Shown: positions 15,605-17,533 of the stretch, piece after piece
How the letters are laid out: each line of letters opens with the position of its first letter
Position numbering within the stretch: position 1 is the stretch's first letter
NCBI GenBank assembly: GCA_033791445.1
Contig: JASJGS010000269.1
Coordinates: forward strand, 1 to 17,533
Reading direction: 5' to 3'
From: JANTGF01 sp033791445
GTDB lineage: Bacteria > Bacteroidota > Bacteroidia > Bacteroidales > VadinHA17
Length of the DNA stretch: 17,533 bases
Notes under the pieces: generated by a model
Databases searched by the model: none
The model's input: only the letters and a program-made list of their open reading frames with translations
Told to the model about the DNA's origin: nothing
Position numbers and translations under genes: made by a program

Positions 15605-17533
15605 TTATTTTTCAATCAAATTATGATACAGAGCTAAATAATAGGGAAGCAAATAAAAAGTGCCTTCGTGTTCTGAATATCCGTTTCCTTCGGAGTAGAG
15701 TATAGCAAATCCATCTCTGTCAAGGCGAACATGTCCACGCTCATCAACGGGCAAAGCATAGCCATCTGTCCTCCAGCCCATGGTAGGTTTCTGCCCAGGA
15801 GTTGGGTCTATTACAACATCCAGCCGATGAGTGTTATCCATTTTGTAACCAATCAGATCTAGAGGGATTCGTTCCAGTGTTTCAATCATATACCTGGTGT
15901 CCAGGCTACTTTTGCTGTATCGTTCAATGGCTGCTGCTGCAAAAAGTGGGTTTTCAGTAAATAACTCATTGGTGTTGAAATAGCCATCTTCCACCTTTTG
16001 TGTAAATGAATTAGCCATTGCTCCATACAAAGCATCCCAAAAGGCATTTTTTTGCTTGCTGATATGAAGCCATGCATTTTCGAGTGCGTTCCGGTACATG
16101 ATCAACAATTCTGGATTTTTTTCATAATTGAGTAAGCCATATAAGCTCATCAAGGATAAATTATTATCCCAGGGAACGGCATTTTCTGGAGGGAAAAATT
16201 CTTTTGCATGCATCGCATTTATATGATAATCATATTTCTCGCGCAGCATGGCTGCAACCTCATCATATTTTGGATCACCAGTTACATGGCTTGCTACATT
16301 CAGAAAAGATAGCATCATCATAGAATTTATTCCACGTTGTTCCCATCCCCAGACAGAATTAAAGAACTCCGGCTGAAAGTTCGCCCAACGTGTAGGCTTG
16401 CCATCATGATCGATGAGGCAAAAATCATGTCTGATCAAATGATCTGTTATATCAGCTACCACCTGCTTTACGGCTTGTTTCTCTTCAGGTGTTTCAGCAA
16501 CCAGGTCATTGAATATGGCATAATAAAAATAATGTCCGGCTAGTTCATCTGAGCTTGTATCACATTTCCAAAGGTATTTACCATCCTCGCTTTCCGGAAA
16601 CCTGGGATAGATATCTTTCCAGAAAGGATCGCCTTCCTGATTTCGTTTGTTATACTCACGTCCATATTGTTCGTTGACCGGTTCGGGCCAATCAATAGGA
16701 ATAATCACTCTTGCCGGGAAACCGGGTTCGTGTGTAATATCCACCAGCCACTTACAATCATAAAAACTTCTCACTGCAAGTTCTCTGGCTTGAGAATCGC
16801 CTGTAAGCGCATATTTAAAAGCTTGGGCAGACCCATACATTGCGGTATATAAACCATCGTTATCAGATATTGCCAACTCAGAAGTTTCAATGTTGTATTG
16901 TTCTTTCAAATGACTCTGGCAAATAAAGCCCATCCGATTATGCCGCTCTTCCACCTGATTGGTAAAAAATTCGGCTTTCTTCTCAAAGGTCATCAGGGTT
17001 GGAATGATTTGGCTAATGCCTTTATTGGTCGCTATCCAGGCTGTCCCATCTTTGTCTACCACTATATCATTTACAAAATCATCCGGAAGCCATCTTCTAC
17101 TAAAGCGATAATAGAAATATTCATCAACTGCACGAATCGCTCCTCTTTCGGTTCCAAACCAAACTTCCCCATTGGGTCCTGCAGATGCACAGGTGAAACT
17201 GGTATAAGGCAATTCTTCGCTCCCGGTAAATAATTTCCACTGATTGTTGGTTTTACAGCCTACTCCTTCGCGGGCGCCGAACCATAATCGGCCCTTTGCA
17301 TCCACAACAAGGGCCGCAACCTCTTTTGGAGCCCAACTATAAACATCATCCGAAGGCAAGATTTGCTCCCATGCCTTTCCATGAGTCTGGATATACAAGC
17401 CGTTTTCACAGCCAACCACCATTTTCCCCTGGTAGCTTGCTGAAGACAGAACTTTTCCCGATGTTTCAGGCAGGTGTTTAATGGTAGGTATTTTACTTGC
17501 TTTTTCATTTTTGGAAAGCACCCATTGATCCCC
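15605..17533 (-). CDS. Beta-propeller plus all-alpha barrel protein, partial at window edge
   Basis: The frame is open to the right edge (Gly-Asp-Gln-Trp then GTG at 17521), so the true start and signal peptide lie outside; 642 residues are visible. Numbering from the GTG codon: residues 23-172 contain about four repeats of the two-component-regulator-propeller type, for example VVDAKGRLWFGAREGV (72-87), GPNGEVWFGTERGAIR (115-130) and VVDKDGTAWIATNKGIS (154-170). No histidine kinase follows. Instead residues about 185-638 form an all-helical domain resembling (alpha/alpha)6 barrels of carbohydrate-active enzymes: RHNRMGF (193-199), SDNDGLYTAMYGSAQAF (219-235), PGFPARVI (266-273), a cluster of Trp (WGWEQRGIN, 391-399) and WDNNLSLMSLYGLL (451-464). 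Conserved-looking acids (D220, D222, E394, D452) are candidate catalytic residues, which is inference. I do not recognise a named family. It precedes the exported propeller enzyme by 50 bases, implying a shared operon and substrate. Confidence 0.75.
   Translation of the reverse strand, partial: GDQWVLSKNEKASKIPTIKHLPETSGKVLSSASYQGKMVVGCENGLYIQTHGKAWEQILPSDDVYSWAPKEVAALVVDAKGRLWFGAREGVGCKTNNQWKLFTGSEELPYTSFTCASAGPNGEVWFGTERGAIRAVDEYFYYRFSRRWLPDDFVNDIVVDKDGTAWIATNKGISQIIPTLMTFEKKAEFFTNQVEERHNRMGFICQSHLKEQYNIETSELAISDNDGLYTAMYGSAQAFKYALTGDSQARELAVRSFYDCKWLVDITHEPGFPARVIIPIDWPEPVNEQYGREYNKRNQEGDPFWKDIYPRFPESEDGKYLWKCDTSSDELAGHYFYYAIFNDLVAETPEEKQAVKQVVADITDHLIRHDFCLIDHDGKPTRWANFQPEFFNSVWGWEQRGINSMMMLSFLNVASHVTGDPKYDEVAAMLREKYDYHINAMHAKEFFPPENAVPWDNNLSLMSLYGLLNYEKNPELLIMYRNALENAWLHISKQKNAFWDALYGAMANSFTQKVEDGYFNTNELFTENPLFAAAAIERYSKSSLDTRYMIETLERIPLDLIGYKMDNTHRLDVVIDPTPGQKPTMGWRTDGYALPVDERGHVRLDRDGFAILYSEGNGYSEHEGTFYLLPYYLALYHNLIEK

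Noticed and set aside
15605..17533. Hybrid two-component sensor kinase, suggested by the propeller repeats
   Set aside because: No membrane segment, histidine kinase, receiver or DNA-binding domain follows; the rest of the protein is an all-alpha domain.
1..17533. Search by eye for CRISPR arrays, tRNAs, insertion sequences or phage genes
   Set aside because: No regularly spaced direct repeats, transposase or integrase motifs, or tRNA-like cloverleaf were recognised.

Overview
The window looks like a chromosomal piece of a free-living Bacteroidota, probably Cytophagales-like. The evidence is an AT-rich sequence, a full-length SprA (the type IX secretion translocon, known only from this phylum), no clear Shine-Dalgarno sequences before most genes, and a promoter of the Bacteroidota form (TTG, 17 bases, TAnnTTTG) before maeB. 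No RNA genes, insertion sequences, phage genes or CRISPR arrays were seen.

Layout: (1) 26-2307 holds two unlinked genes transcribed away from each other: a small exported protein made of two duplicated ferredoxin-like domains, and a DUF4407 membrane/coiled-coil protein. (2) 2366-13516 is a run of minus-strand core genes, in transcription order maeB, ruvA, sprA, gcvH. From memory this order recurs in many Bacteroidota genomes. maeB has its own promoter and a strong terminator. ruvA and sprA lie 20 bases apart and are probably cotranscribed; gcvH follows 134 bases later. (3) 13701-17533 is a minus-strand pair that looks accessory: an uncharacterised protein with an N-terminal beta-propeller and C-terminal all-alpha domain (cut by the window edge), followed 50 bases later by an exported BNR/Asp-box beta-propeller enzyme with a C-terminal jelly-roll domain. 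The second resembles rhamnose/glucuronate-acting propeller enzymes (GH145/PL42-like, by memory), so the pair may belong to a polysaccharide-degradation locus that continues beyond the right edge.

How the genes relate: RuvA (DNA repair), MaeB (malate to pyruvate) and GcvH (one-carbon metabolism) are housekeeping genes with no evident functional link to SprA; their clustering is positional. The carbohydrate pair forms its own unit. Neither protein ends in a recognisable type IX sorting domain, so they do not look like SprA cargo. The most promising material for new biology is this pair, followed by the duplicated-domain protein at 26-814. The rest is well explained by known families.
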